A DNA stretch of 64,000 nt, taken from NCBI RefSeq assembly GCF_000204055.1, contig NW_006768795.1, positions 487,971 through 551,970 on the forward strand, read 5' to 3'. Position 1 is the first letter of the stretch, and each line of letters starts with the position of its first letter. The translations under genes were made by a program, and so were the position numbers. The notes below the pieces were generated by a model, which saw nothing but the letters and a program-made list of their open reading frames with translations, was not told the origin of the DNA and made no database searches. This document shows positions 11,053-23,300 of this stretch, piece after piece. The DNA comes from Melampsora larici-populina 98AG31 (lineage: Eukaryota > Basidiomycota > Pucciniomycetes > Pucciniales > Melampsoraceae).

Positions 11053-11850
11053 TTTTAGAATTCAACAATCATCAATGATATGACCAGCTTTCAAACAGTG
11101 AGAGCAGATGGTTTCCTTCTCTTTAGATTTATCGTTCTTAGCTGAAGATACAATTTCAATGTCTTCAGAAGATATTGACCGTTGAGTTGCTTCTTCACGG
11201 AGCACTTTAAGAATTGTCTTAGACAATACAGAGTCACGTTGAAGTAATGGTGCAAGCACCGGTTGCCAATCCAAAGTGAGAGACAGACTTACCGCTGTAG
11301 CAAAGATAGTATCAGCGGTAAGAGGTTTTGATGGGGTAACTAGCGCCTTAAACCGTTGGTAGTCAGAAGACATTAAGTCAAGGTGTTCAGTGATCGAACT
11401 ATCACCCATTTTTGCAGTGACCAGTTTCTTTAGCCAGTACATAATCAAACCAGAAGACCCATCTTGATGCGCTTCACGCAAAGCCCTCCATTGACTTCAA
11501 GGATTGTCCTCGTACGGCGAGAGAAACTCGTAGTTGGAAGGATCAACATAGCAAAGAATAAGAGCAGAGACTTTGCATCTATCGTTCTCTTCAGATGCAG
11601 GAAGAGGATAGGTCTATACTTCTTTGATAAAATACCCAAAGGAAGAACCTCTGATGATGGTTCCCATAACGAACTGCCATTGATGGCAGTTCAATGCTGG
11701 TCCTGGCGCTTCAAGCTTGACAATTCCAGTAGCATCAAGTATTTCATTAGAGTACAAGTGAATAGTGCTCTTCTGTCTAGCCAACAAAGAGGGTGTGGTT
11801 GACGACATTGCAGGTAGTTTATCACCCGCAGTTGAGGTAGGAATTGACAT
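11053..11850 (-). pseudogene. copia relic: gag
   Basis: The minus-strand gag begins near 11850 (MSIPTSTAGDKLPAMSSTT). It runs with stops and frame changes through WQFVMGTIIRG, MYWLKKLVTAKMGDSSI and VTPSKPLTADTIF to a CCHC-like knuckle CSHCLKAGHIIDDC, just before the stop at about 11062. The order gag, protease, integrase on one strand defines a copia element. No LTR was recognised on the upstream side (11900-12100). Confidence 0.75.
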
Positions 11851-11903
11851 GATGGTTTCAGATGAAATAAGATTAACAGTGGTAAACTAGAAGTTTGAAC
11901 CAC

Positions 11904-12794
11904 TTTAGTTAATTAAGATTTTGTCGGAGATTTTTTACCAAACGATTGAGTTTTTATTGTCTGTATACACAGACGGCCCTTTCCAAAGGCTTTCTAGACG
12001 ATTTTGGAAGTTTAGATCGATGATTACAATCACTGCAAAACTGGTTTTCCAAGATGAACTTCTTATTGAATCAATGAGGTGGGACTCATAACCTGATGAG
12101 AAGGACTTCACAACTGAAAGAATATGTTAGACAATATTGGAAAGGTAAAGAAGAAGTCAACCATTCCAACTAACAAACAACTAATCAGTATAAATAGAAC
12201 TAATGCTAATACAGTTATAGAGATAATGTTACATAGAATATCATTAGCATACACTATGATTAGACAACAGTAACTATCACAACGTTGACATTCACAACAC
12301 AAAATGATAGAGAAAAAAGCGGAACGGCAACACCCAAATCCTCCATTTGATAGTACATAACACCAAAACAATGATTAACAACCTCAAAAGCATCAAAAAA
12401 ACCAACAAAATCCCTCCAATGTAACCTCATGATGTCATTATTAGCATTGTTTGTTGTGATTCAAGCTGTGAATCTGATCAATTGAGGTTGCTAAAGGATG
12501 AACAGATCTTCTTATGATGAATACAGGTGATTTTTTCCTAATATTCATAGGTGAAAACCATTTTTGGAATTGCAGGTTTTTGTAAAGTTGGTGAATTTTG
12601 AATTACTATAGCTCATTTTGTAGCCCTTGTGATACTGATAATTCATAACCCCAATATGACCCATTTCTGATGTGTAATGAATAGGGAATTGAGCTGTAGA
12701 GATCAAGAAAATAAGCTTTTGTCATGTAAATGTTGCTTTACGTGTGTATGTAAGCGCCGAATTTGAAATGCACTCCATTTTCTTTGTTTCCTTA
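11904..12794. other. non-coding, no gene recognised
   Basis: No open frame with recognisable similarity is present. The segment at about 12365-12620 resembles 15410-15650 (shared CTTCTTATGATGAATACAGG followed by a TTTTTTCCT run and AAACCATTTT), so part of it belongs to an old dispersed repeat. Confidence 0.4.
12365..12620 (+). repeat. old dispersed repeat, copy A
   Basis: It shares with 15410-15650 an ordered series of words (CAACCTCAAAA..., ATGATGT, CTTCTTATGATGAATACAGG, AAACC-CATTTT) at low overall identity. No ends or target duplication were found. Confidence 0.4.
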
Positions 12795-13277
12795 GAGCAT
12801 CTCCAACGGCACCTTGTAAACGTAACAATACATAGGGTGTATTTTACATTTACAGGGTCAGGTCAAAAAACAACCATCCAACGGTTGCCAGCTTTCTCAC
12901 ATCTGGCCATGTGTGTGAATTTTGTTTTGAGGAATACCAGATATCACATGTCAGCACCTTCATATATGAGGGGATCTTGCAAAAGATGCAACACACAGTA
13001 TTTGGCATGTTTTAGACATAATGATACCACATTTGTCTAATGATAAATATTATAACCGAAAGAAATTACATATCAAGTGGATAGTCAATGAGATATCATT
13101 CAACTTTCAAAAGGGATATCATGCGCTTTTGGAGTTTTTGGCAGGAGCACGACCTTGGGAGTCCCTGCATCATGTGAGCGGTGGAGGTAAATCATTTTAA
13201 AGAAAAAATACAGCTTACTGTATGTTTTCAGACAAGCCTGTACGCCTTTTCGCAATCCAGGACCGTTGGAGATGCTC
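12795..13277. mobile_element. Harbinger-like MITE, TTA target duplication
   Basis: This 483-bp non-coding element has inverted ends GAGCATCTCCAACGG / CCGTTGGAGATGCTC and is flanked by TTA (12792-12794 and 13278-13280). The terminus is close to that of the 7149-7537 MITE (GAGCATCCACAACGG) and the duplication again fits TWA, so the two are relatives. Confidence 0.85.
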
Positions 13278-13280
13278 TTA

Positions 13281-14604
13281 TAACTTTTTCACTAATCCTC
13301 TGTTATCAATAATTTAAAGCTCACAAGTTATGGAGTGAATGATTCTGCGTGGATTGAGCTATTGCTTGTCCTGATCTGACAAGTTTTGACATATGTAATT
13401 AGCTGAAAACCCCCATTTTCGACAAAATTCACACCTCTTTTCCACTTTTCTCATCTAATATTCATTTTCCTTCTATCAAAAGATCATCCATAATCAACTA
13501 ATTCTTAAGAATAACTATAAAATTGATCTGCAAAACTCTTGGTGCCATAAGTCCCTCAATGACATCACTACACAGGAATCAATCCCATAGTACCATTTCT
13601 CAAAATTCCCCCTTTCTTGAATAAATTCTCTCCTACCTTATCAATTCCAATGATCAAGATTGTTGATGACTAAATTGACCTTCATTCTTCACAAAAAAAC
13701 CTTCTTGAACCTATAACTACCGTAATAATAACCTAAAAACCATTTTTCAATCTCTGTACCTATATTTTTTAATTTCTTATGTATTTCTTTTTCTTTCTTC
13801 TTTTGGATAATGTTTAACATGTTTTAAATTGCTGAAATGTAATGTAAATAAGTGATGATTATATAAGAGTGATTTCTAATCAATGAACACTGCAATAAAA
13901 ATATATGAAAAAACCTGATTTTGCCCTAAAAACTTCAATTCTTCTAATAATGAAATTATTTTTTATTTTTTCCTGATTGCCCATATAAATTGATTACCAC
14001 AGTTTCCCCAAATTTTGGCCCCAAATTTCAATGGGAAGCGGAGTACCCAGGGTCCGAGCTGCCTGGATGGCTAAGCGGCTGCGCCTGGTGCTGCACACTT
14101 TCCTCAATGCTGCGAGCCAGACTTGTTAACACCTCATGAGAAGATCTATTCAACCTTGAAATGATTCAAATGAACAGTTTCACAGCATAGATCATGTCAT
14201 ACATTAGTAATAAATTGATCATCAAATTGTATCAGGGGGATTTTGAGGGATTTTGTCAAAAATGCAAGGTTTTTGAGAGCTATTTACCATTATTAAAAAA
14301 GTTTAAAAAAATGCTATATACTATTGATTAAAGTTTTAAGGGCTTTTGTCTCCTGTTTTCTCATCTTGTACATTATTTGAAGTGTTTTTGATCATCATTG
14401 AATCACTATATCAGTACTAAGTTCACTAGATGGCCCCTTCACATCAAAGGTGATTTTTGGTGTGTGATAAGACTACAAGTCTTCATTGGAATAACATTCC
14501 AAAGAGTGTTGCTTTGTTTTGCTCAAATAAAGTCATACTTTTTGAGATCTTTTAATTGGAATAACACTTGCAGCAATTGTTGGTCTGTTTGTCTTCACAA
14601 TTAC
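13281..14604. other. AT-rich non-coding stretch
   Basis: No gene was recognised. One short GC-richer island at 14040-14110 includes TGGCTAAGCGG, which looks like a tRNA A-box, but no B-box follows (see rejected items). Confidence 0.4.
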
Positions 14605-15155
14605 AGGAATAATACTTGAATTAAGTATTGAGAAAATATCTTGGGAGATTTATCTTAGAGAAGTCAGCAGATCTCTGTGTTGATTCTTTCAAAGAGGCAG
14701 TCTTTAGGCAACTTCTATTAATTGTTATACTGTTAGATTATCCCTCTTTAAGCTCTTTAAGCTTTTTTTAAGCTTCAAGTTCTGTTGGAAGATGTACATA
14801 AGCAACCTGGAGCCACACCAGGAAAGAGTTCTTCTTCTTCACCCTTTCCATTTGCTTTGTATGGGCTCCAGGTATGTCTTTCTCTTTTTGTTAATTTTTC
14901 TTTAGATGGTCATATGAAATTGCATCACCCTTCCATTTGATTTACGTGCGCTGTAGTATTTAAAGCTCAACAAGAGCTTTACAACACCTAAGAAGGGATA
15001 ATCTACTATGTGAGGATAGTAGAAGTTGCCTAAAGACTGCCTTCTTCAAAGAAACCAGCACAAGTGCACTTGCTGGCCACTTTGTGATAACAGAGGAACA
15101 GATAAAAAGGCACCAGAGGAATCTTCTCAATACTTTTCTAAGTATTATTCCAGAT
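14605..15155. mobile_element. probable fold-back MITE
   Basis: Long imperfect inverted repeats begin near GGAATAATACTTGAATTAAG at the left and end near AGTATTATTCC at the right. Both arms share GAGGCAGTCTTTAGGCAACT (left, around 14695) and its complement (around 15025), and TAGATTATCCCT. No clear target duplication was found, so the ends are approximate. The interior is non-coding. Confidence 0.55.
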
Positions 15156-15409
15156 TTAAGCGCAAAAAAGTCACAAAACGATATCAATTACTAGCAATAC
15201 TGTTGTAAGTATTATTCCCAAAGAGAGTTATAGTCTTGAACACACATAAATAAATTTCTCCTTGCTTTGAAGGGGAAGATTTCAGTGATCTCAGTACAAA
15301 TGTAGTGAATAAATGATGATTTATAACACTACAACAAAGGTATAAGATGTAGAAAGGGAAAAATTCCTAAAATCATCAGTGAGTATATATATTGATGTGT
15401 GACAACTCC

Positions 15410-15650
15410 TACAATGGTCAACAGCCTCAAAAAGCCAGTCAATTCCGCCTAAAGAACCCTAAAAACCATATGATGAAGCAATGTAATGATCATGTTACTA
15501 ATGTATGATGTAATTTACACAGCCAAAAGTGATCAATGATGTAGTTGTATGATGTACAGCACTTCTTATGATGAATACAGGTGTTTTTTCCTTGCTAGCT
15601 GAAACCCATTTTGAGGAACTCACATAATTTTTTGGGGCCATTAAACACTT
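15410..15650 (+). repeat. old dispersed repeat, copy B
   Basis: This is the partner of 12365-12620, with the same order of conserved words around CTTCTTATGATGAATACAGG. Confidence 0.4.
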
Positions 15651-15735
15651 ATGTATGTATTATTATCAATGGCACAGCGTGATAGAGAAGAAGGAAAAGA
15701 ACAAATTAGATGAAAGAGACATTTGTTTGAAGTGG

Positions 15736-18346
15736 CTACTTTTTTCCCTTAGATTGCTGAGCCTGAAAGGCCAAAATATAAGCCCAAGCATTGGCATATA
15801 CACCTGATAAATCAATACCAGACTTTAGCCATTCCTGTACACTGACCAGTTTGCTGATTGTTCTCGCTGTCAAAGAGGCTTGTCCGGGCACTGCTATATT
15901 GGCTGCAGATGAAAAGGTCCTCTCGCATGGGCAAGAGGTACCAGATACCCCGATATAATTGCAAGCAAGGGTTGCCAGGACAGGGAAGTCCTTTTCATGC
16001 TCCTAAAAGTAGCAAAGTCATGTTAGGAATTCAATACAAAAAATTTAGAGTAAAATAAACCCACCTGCCACCAAGCCAGTTTGTTCTGACCTGCAACCAT
16101 CAAGTGAGCACCATCTATATAGTCTACGTATTTGTTCCGACGTTTATCGCCTTCTGACTGAGACAAAACTTGGGTTGTGAACACATCAAAGAGGGAACAG
16201 TCACCAAGAGGAGAACCAGAAGGGGAGGGGGATCAAAGGTTCTCATCTGGAACGGGGTTGGTATCTTCAGGCCATTCCCGTAATGCTTATTCAAAGGCAT
16301 GATTGAAGATTTCTTTGGCTTGGGCCGCCTTGTCAGGATAGTTCAGGTCAAAGAATTGTAGGCGAAGTCTAGGGTTGAGAATTATCAATAAGATGATTAC
16401 TTCAGAAGCGGCTGCCTGGGCTTGATAACCCTCGAGCTTGGTGCGCATGACATAAAGCATCCTCTTCAGCTCGGTATCATCACAATTATCCATAAGCTTA
16501 TCAACTTCCTGAACAACCCGAGAGTATTCAGCAAGGAGTATGCAGCCCGTTGCCTTGTTGCCTTCCATTTGTTTGGTAGCATACAGAAAGATCTGATAAA
16601 GGATCAAGTTCAGTTAACAATCAGATCATACTGGAACGAGGAAAGTAAAGTGGAATTACCTGCAGTATAGAGACTAATTCTTCAATAGAATCCCATTCCT
16701 CGGGACTGATGTATATACCTTGAAAATATTGAGTTTTTCAATTGGCAAGGAGAATTGCATTGACAACCTACAAGAGCAGATAAAGAAATTCATTCAAGAT
16801 ATTGCTTTGATGGAGGAGTAAAGTTTGGACCTACATCACGTGCGTCACTCAAGCCTTTGAGGTAATCCGCGTCAATATTCCATCGGACTCCCCATCCAGA
16901 GATGAGGGATTGGCCCTGATAATCCATATGTTTTGCTTTTCCTAAGAACTCCTGATGTCTTGCTGAACTGCCGGTACATAACCCATTGAACTGTTTGGCC
17001 TACAATTAGAAACAATAAGCTGTTCATTCTTCCTAGCAAGATGGGAATAAAGAAAGAAAACATAAAGAAAGAAAACATACTTTACGAACAGCTCAAGCCA
17101 CATTGGAAAGAGCAAGATCATCTTTGAAATCAGAGCCACAATCCGAAGCATTTTTGTCTGGTATACTGCCTACTGCAGGATGCTGAATCAAATCACTGTT
17201 GTCGTCCTGCTCATCTTCAGATGATTCCAATGCAACATCTTCTTCCCCGTTGTTCACGGTCACAGTAGGCATAGGTAAGGTGACGCCGGGCTGGGTTGTT
17301 GGCTTGATATGGCCAGCTCGCATGCCAAGTGACTTGAGCCCTGCTTTGACCACAAGACAAACCTTGTGAGTGTAGCACTTTAACTGGCACTGCAGACATT
17401 ATTCGGGTTCCCCAAGTGGGCAGGGAAAAATGATTGGGAGTATGATTTGTCATAAAATGGTCTATCACTCCACACCTGAGCCATAACACCCACACTACAT
17501 ATGTGTAGCAGGCTCAGTGAATATGTGGTTATCATGTACATACAGTTCTGCTCAGTTATCTGCTCATCAGGACAAGTTATTCATATGTAATACATGCTGT
17601 AACTTCTTTCAGATTGAAAAAAGCTTCCAAAAGATTGACTACATACACTGACTCAATGTTTTGGTGTGATCTCATCAACTCAACTGCATGTAACACACTT
17701 TCTGTTACTAAGACATAGCTTCAACAATATTGCCTGAGCAGCTACAGAATTATATGTAGTGAATTTTTGGGAAAAAAATTTCAAAGTCGAAAAAGTTACA
17801 TGTGGTATAACATGTGATTTATTTATTCTGATGGGCAAAAAACTGAGCAGACCTGTATGTACATGATAGACAACTATTGACTTAGCTTGCTGCACATATG
17901 TAGTGTGGGTGAAATGGCCCAGGTGTGCAGTATTAGATTCTTTTATGAAAAACTGTACTATTAATCATTTTCCTCTGCCAAATTGGGGAAGTTGAATGAT
18001 GTTTACAGTGCTGGTTAGTTGGATCCCAATCGACGATTTCATCGGCTTCCCTGAACATGTCTGAAAGTTCTTGGGCCATGGTATTGTTCAAGCTGGCTGA
18101 GTCAGTCGTCTGACTCAACATGTGAAAACCAATTTCATGTCAGCTCAGACGGATTGATCTCAGTTGGCAAGATATATGAATGAAACAGGCCAGAGAGAAA
18201 GGAAAAAGATTTTTGAAAAGTACTTGTCTTTCATGAAGCCCGTTAGATATCAAGAATCTACCAACTGGCTGAGCTAGGAGGCGTCCTGCATGATGCCATG
18301 TTACGAGCTTGAGGGTTGGGTGCTCAACTGAGGACCCAAGGCTCAT
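15736..18346 (-). pseudogene. hAT transposase relic
   Basis: Minus-strand pieces align in order with a hAT-family transposase. They are GRLLAQPVGRFLISNGLHER (about 18300), TTDSASLNNTMAQEL (about 18110), CYTHKVCLVVKAGLKS (about 17360), an acidic linker, WGVRWNIDADYLKGL (about 16880), EEWDSIEELVSILQ, FLYATKQMEGNKATG (about 16570), ILNPRLRLQFF, LAWWQ, then after a GTGGGT...TTTTAG intron FPVLATLACNYIGV and CPCERTFSSAANI. The last is the hAT C-terminal dimerisation region, ending at the stop at 15738. Stops break the frame after HAFE (near 16287) and after ENL (TGA, near 16235). A large non-coding interval around 17410-17990 holds a fold-back MITE. No hAT termini or 8-bp duplication were found. 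Confidence 0.8.
17471..17927. mobile_element. fold-back MITE inside the hAT relic
   Basis: Arms of about 110 bp are inverted copies. They begin CACACCTGRGCCATWW, share CCCACACTACATATGTG and, further in, ATCATGTACATACAG and TCTGCTCAGTT. The element is about 457 bp with no coding potential. No target duplication could be identified, so the outer ends may be a few bases off. Confidence 0.7.
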
Positions 18347-18718
18347 GCTAAGTGGGTAAGGGATGATTGGTAATGTTTGATAATTATCTTTTTATATTTC
18401 AATTATAAGGTAATTACAAGAAATATATGAAAGATAGAGAAAGAGGAAAGGGGGACTGGTCTGTTTGGACAAACCCAGACAGACTACAGTTAAATGACTC
18501 CTTGAAAGTGTTAAGGCTGAGGTGGCTGTGGCACCGTAAGTGGCCAGGAAGTCTGCCTAGGCTCACCTGTTTCTCGGTTTGGACCAGTTGGAAGTCGCAG
18601 GAAGTTTTGGACAAAACAGGTTTCATTCTATCTCTAGCATCATTTTTTGTTACGCCTTGTCAAAACTTGTTCCATATAAATTGTTCTTTGTTCTTCCTAC
18701 AAATTGTGTTTTCTTCTC

Positions 18719-18824
18719 CATTGTCACAATCTTATTTGTTTCGGTAGATTATTCACTAACACTAGTTCAACTAGGTAGAGAGAGGTAGAGCTTATTTTTC
18801 TCATATGCAATTGTCACAATCTTA
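18719..18824 (+). repeat. direct repeat of the insertion site of the next element
   Basis: A segment including GGTAGATTATTCACTAACAC and TAGTTCAACTAG occurs here and again at 19714-19752, just after the element at 18825-19704. With the element removed, two copies of a roughly 90-bp unit stand in tandem, so the element entered the second copy. Confidence 0.7.
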
Positions 18825-19704
18825 TAAACTTAGCAAAGTCCCACGCTCGCGCATCCTTGCAAGGCGTCAAGCGAGGGACTTATGCCAAACTTGCACAAAC
18901 TCATTGCTCAGGGTTTGATCCTTTTGCAGGAGAGCACATTCAAAGCCCTCTACAGCCTTTTCCTTCAAGTAACGGTTCCCTGGACCCAAGAAAGAAAATG
19001 TGCGCTGTTCTTTTCCACACATTGTACATGTTTTTTTCCCGAGGAAGTTGCTCCCCTCCTTCCTTAAATTTATCTCGAAGTTTCTAACAATTTATATGTA
19101 GATGTAACATGTGTGAGTTTTATGTAGGTGGACTGCGGTGGAAAAAACATGACAAAACTCGCTGCCAAACCTGTGTATTTTTTAAGGAATTGCTAAACAA
19201 CACTACGCTCGGTCGATCCTTCCAAAGAATATATCAATTCGTATCCTCAAGCGTACTAATGGCCATGTCCTTTTTCTAGAGCGCTCTTACAAAGGGCTAT
19301 ACTCACAATTGGTTGTGAAGTCCAGCCGAGCTTGACTTTAACTCACTTACTCCGACAAAACGGCAAAAACTAAGTGACTCAAACTTAACTAAAGTGACTT
19401 AGCACTCGCAGCAGTTTTACATGTTACAGCTCAGAGTTTTTAAAAAACTTTAGATGATTTTTGAGGAAGGAGGGGAGCAACTTCCTCGGGAAAAAAAACA
19501 TGTACAATGTGTGGAAAAGAACAGCGCACATTTTTTTTCTTGGGTCCAGGGAACCGTTACTTGTAGGAAAAGGCTGTAGGGGGCTTTGAAGGTGCTCTCC
19601 TGCAAAAGGATCAAACCCTGAGCAATGAGTTTGTACGAGTTTGGCATAAGTCCCTTGCTCGACGCCTCGCAAGGATGCACAAGTGTGGGACTTTGCTAAG
19701 TTTA
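18825..19704. mobile_element. 880-bp fold-back element with 9-bp duplication (MULE-like)
   Basis: Inverted arms of about 280 bp (18825-19087 and 19440-19704) begin TAAACTTAGCAAAGTCCCAC and are flanked by ACAATCTTA on both sides (18816-18824 and 19705-19713). A 9-bp duplication with long arms fits a non-autonomous Mutator-like element. The arms contain GCTCAGGGTTTGATCC and GTTCCCTGGACCCAAGAA. The short frames in them are mirror images of each other, not genes. Arms differ at a number of positions, so it is not very recent. Confidence 0.8.
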
Positions 19705-19984
19705 ACAATCTTATTTGTTTTGGTAGATTATTCACTAACACTAGTTCAACTAGTTTGTGTTTCATCTGTCTTTGTCCCAACAAAAAGGAGAGTTTAATTG
19801 AACAAATATGACACAAAATCTTACAACAGCTGTATATACATATTTTGTTAAATATATTCTTGAGACAACTACTTCCATCACAACCTAATTCCAATGATGA
19901 TAAGTAAAAACATATTTTTATCCATTAGATTTGCAGCTAACCATGATTTGTAATATTGGAAAACTGTTTGAAATCAATAACATA

Positions 19985-20095
19985 ATTCACAACATATTTG
20001 AAATTGCTACAGTTATCATCTTGTCTATCCTTCACACCCTCAACACCTGCTTCCAACAAGTTCAATGTGTCACTGTGTTGTTTTACAGTTGTTCT
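19985..20095 (+). repeat. tandem-duplication copy A, first part
   Basis: This segment (CACAACATATT..., ACACCCTCAACACCTGCTTC, TTCAATGTGTCACTGTGTTG) recurs at 28908-29005. Copy A is cut at TA (20094-20095) by the pogo-like element and continues at 28557. Copy B shows the uninterrupted site. Confidence 0.8.
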
Positions 20096-20131
20096 CAGAA
20101 ATGTTGGAAAAATCCAACATCTCCAGCTGAG

Positions 20132-20360
20132 TGTTGTGGTCACATGACTCGGGCACGACTGCGGCACAGACATCACGTGCCAAAGACAACAAAACCTCTC
20201 CTGTTTGCTCCAAGATTCCACATCAACATTGTGGAATCCTTGCTATTTTCATACTTATGCGTTTTTGTTTATCTTGTTCTCTACTATAGGTAAATCAACA
20301 TTGTGGAATCCTTGCTATTTTCATACTTATGCGTTTTTGTTTATCTTGTTCTCTACTATA
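20132..20360 (+). repeat. 5' LTR of the copia element
   Basis: It starts TGTTGTGG and ends CTACTATA (a non-canonical end, not CA). It contains a 72-bp tandem duplication (unit starts at 20222 and 20294, each including GTGGAATCCTTGCTATTTTC). The primer-binding region starts at 20361 (GGTTATGAGCC). Confidence 0.92.
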
Positions 20361-20398
20361 GGTTATGAGCCTGCGCTCACGGTTCGACTCAATCCTGA

Positions 20399-23300
20399 AT
20401 GAACACAAGGAGTAGGGACTACGCAGCGAACCCCAGATCTCCACCTAAACGAAAGAGACGTAATCAACGCAAAACGAATACATTACCTGAAATAAGCACG
20501 AACAGTGAAAATCCACATACATCTTCCCCATATTTCTCTTACAATCTTTCCGCTCTACCTCCATTACCACCATCCCTGTTAAACTTTAACTTAACGGAAT
20601 TGCCTAATCTTCCTGATTCACCCTCACTCACACCAACTCAGTCTCCACCGTGTGAAGAACTATCTTTCCAAACTATGTCATTGAAATCTAAAACATCACC
20701 AATTGATCCTGCATCTCCGGATCTCACTACGTTACATCACCTACCAGAGTCAACAACGCCCAAATCGGAGTTAGTTGAAACTTTATCTAAACTACAATTA
20801 CGAGATACAGCACTTGTATCTACCTACTCTGTTGATCGCACTACGAAACCATACCCAACGCTATCTGAAAGATTCTTCACGTCCGACCAGAAGATCTTCG
20901 AACGAAATCCCAAAATATTCCCAAAGAGATACTTCATACATAACGTATACAACAAGATGTCTGAATCGAAATCAACCGATTCACCAACTACGACTACGAC
21001 GAAACCTGCTGCCACTCTGACAACTCAAGACATAACTGAAGCGAAGGAGAATTTAGGAAATTAAATTAAATTTGATCACCTAAACGCCAACGGATCAAAC
21101 TTTGTGGAATGGAAGAAGAACACCGCAAGAGCCATCAAGGCGTTAATCGGAATCAAGAACTACTGGGATTGTCAGCCTTTGACTAAAAACTTAGAGCAAG
21201 TAGTATAGAAAAAGGGTGAATGGTACTTACGAAATGTAAATTTCAAGCTATAAGCTTGTAAATTGATTTTTCGATTCTTCGCGTAAGTGATTGGTTCTTA
21301 TGAGTTAACTCGTTTCAGAATGACAACTCTATAATTTGTACTGGCTAAAGTGGATACCTAAGTAAACTGGCTTTAGCTTTGCTTTAGCAAAAATGTTGAA
21401 CAAAAGTATTCAATCAAAGAAAAATAGTTGTAAAGGACTACAGTCGGATAAATGTAATTTAAACGATCTTTGTAGTTCCTTGAATTTAGAAGAGAGATAG
21501 AGATAAAAAGAGAAAAGAGACAATAACTAGAATCAGTGGTGCTTTAAAGAGTCTAACGATAAGAGATCTAAGATAGCAAAAACTGGTTGTTAGTAAATTG
21601 TAGGAAGAAAAGGTGGTGACTCGATGATCTTCACAAATAACTGTTCCTTAGTAATAAAGAGAAGATATTTGATAGATGAATTTTTAGTAAGTTGTGAATG
21701 CGGTGAGTCTCTCTCTTTTTCGGAAAGATAGACTCGTATTTAAGTGGTTCTGTTTTGCTTTCTTCGTTTGCTTGGTCAAGGATCAAATCAGCCTTGTTCG
21801 TAGTTCTGTTTTAATTAAACCCTTATCTTCGATAAGGGCTGGGTATTGGTTGTCTTGGTTCTAGATTGGACTGGTTCAGGGTTCTTGTGCTTCAGCCTTC
21901 TTTGGTTCGCTAGGGTAATAACTTGTGTAACCAAGTTCTAAATTGGCTAAGGGTTCATTTTATTATCAAATGTGGTACGCTCTTGATACTAGAGTGAGAG
22001 AGGTGTGTTTTAATTTGTATTTTAATATGTATATAATATTTTATGTGGTTTCTTAAGGATGGTTATGTTAGGATTGCTTTGTCAGATAATACGTATTCTG
22101 CTCTGCAGAACTACTCATAGTTGACAGGGATGTTGACCTGCCGGTTTCTACATACTTAGATAGAAAACGAGACGCTTTAGCGACCAGTGTGATCAATAAC
22201 ACAATCCACATGAACTTGAAAAATGTCACTGACGACTCTGACACCGCGTACAAAGCAATGGAAGCACTCCAAAATCACTTTCGAAAAGGAGGTCGCACAG
22301 CTCAATTTGCCCTTTTCACTCAATTAATGAACTTGAGATTAGACTTAGCTGAGACTGAAATGATCAATCACATGTCCACTGTCAACTCTATCATATCGGA
22401 AATCGAATCCACAGGTTTTATATGGAACTCAGAGTCGATAAAAGGTTTATTTTATCAGATCGTCATGCCGCCTGAAATGACCAAAGAAATAAATAAAGAC
22501 CTTGATAATAAGTACGACAAGAACAATCCTAATTATAAATTGAAAGATATCAAGTCAGCTATTCAGATTTATTTAGCGCGTGAAAGAACTGCATCAGAAA
22601 CGATTGTGATTAACAACCTCAGCACTCAGATGGAAACTATGTCGATGAGCACCACGCCAAGGAGTTTTAATCAAACTAGACAATTTACCCCAGCTAGATC
22701 GTCAGGAAACAATTATCAAGCTTCCCCCACGTCACGTTTCACTTCTCCTTGCCCAGCACCGAAAATCGATCCGATCAGATGGCAAAGGGGACCTTCAGCA
22801 TGGAGCAGAAACGAGAATGATCGCAAAAACTCATCAAACGTACCTCTCGACATACCAAGCAGTGCTGTTGGGGGTGTGAGGTCTGGATTACTTCAATGTT
22901 TCATCTGTGGGAATTTTGGTCACGTCTATAGTACCGGAGGTTGTAAATCATACGATGGAAATGGAGATCGTACTGGAGCTCATTGGAGAGACTGGAGGAA
23001 AGTCAGTAATGGTCAATGGTATAGCTTGAATGCATTATTCCCGAATAAGTACAGTCTTCCAGTAAATCAAAGATCGTCATCACTCCGCCCCAACGCTAGC
23101 TCAATAGAAGTCACAAACACTGAAAGTCAACCACGAATTGAGGCATCAGCTGTGGATCTCGACTGGTCTTCGGAGGGTTTTGGTCTCACCAATGGTGACA
23201 GTGAAGTTCCCACTGAGTATTTATTTGATGGTGGCGCTACCGATGCTGTAAGCAACGATCGCACGTCATTAAAGAACTACCACCACTTACCCAACCTGCT

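Noticed and set aside
14050..14110. tRNA gene or tRNA-derived SINE (TGGCTAAGCGG resembles an A-box)
   Set aside because: No B-box at a suitable distance, no cloverleaf could be drawn and no poly(A) or flanking duplication was found.
18857..19680. Pairs of similar short ORFs on opposite strands
   Set aside because: They are the two arms of the same fold-back element read in both directions.
20361..20400. B-box-like GGTTCGACTCA after the 5' LTR
   Set aside because: It lies in the primer-binding and leader region of the copia element and has no A-box upstream.
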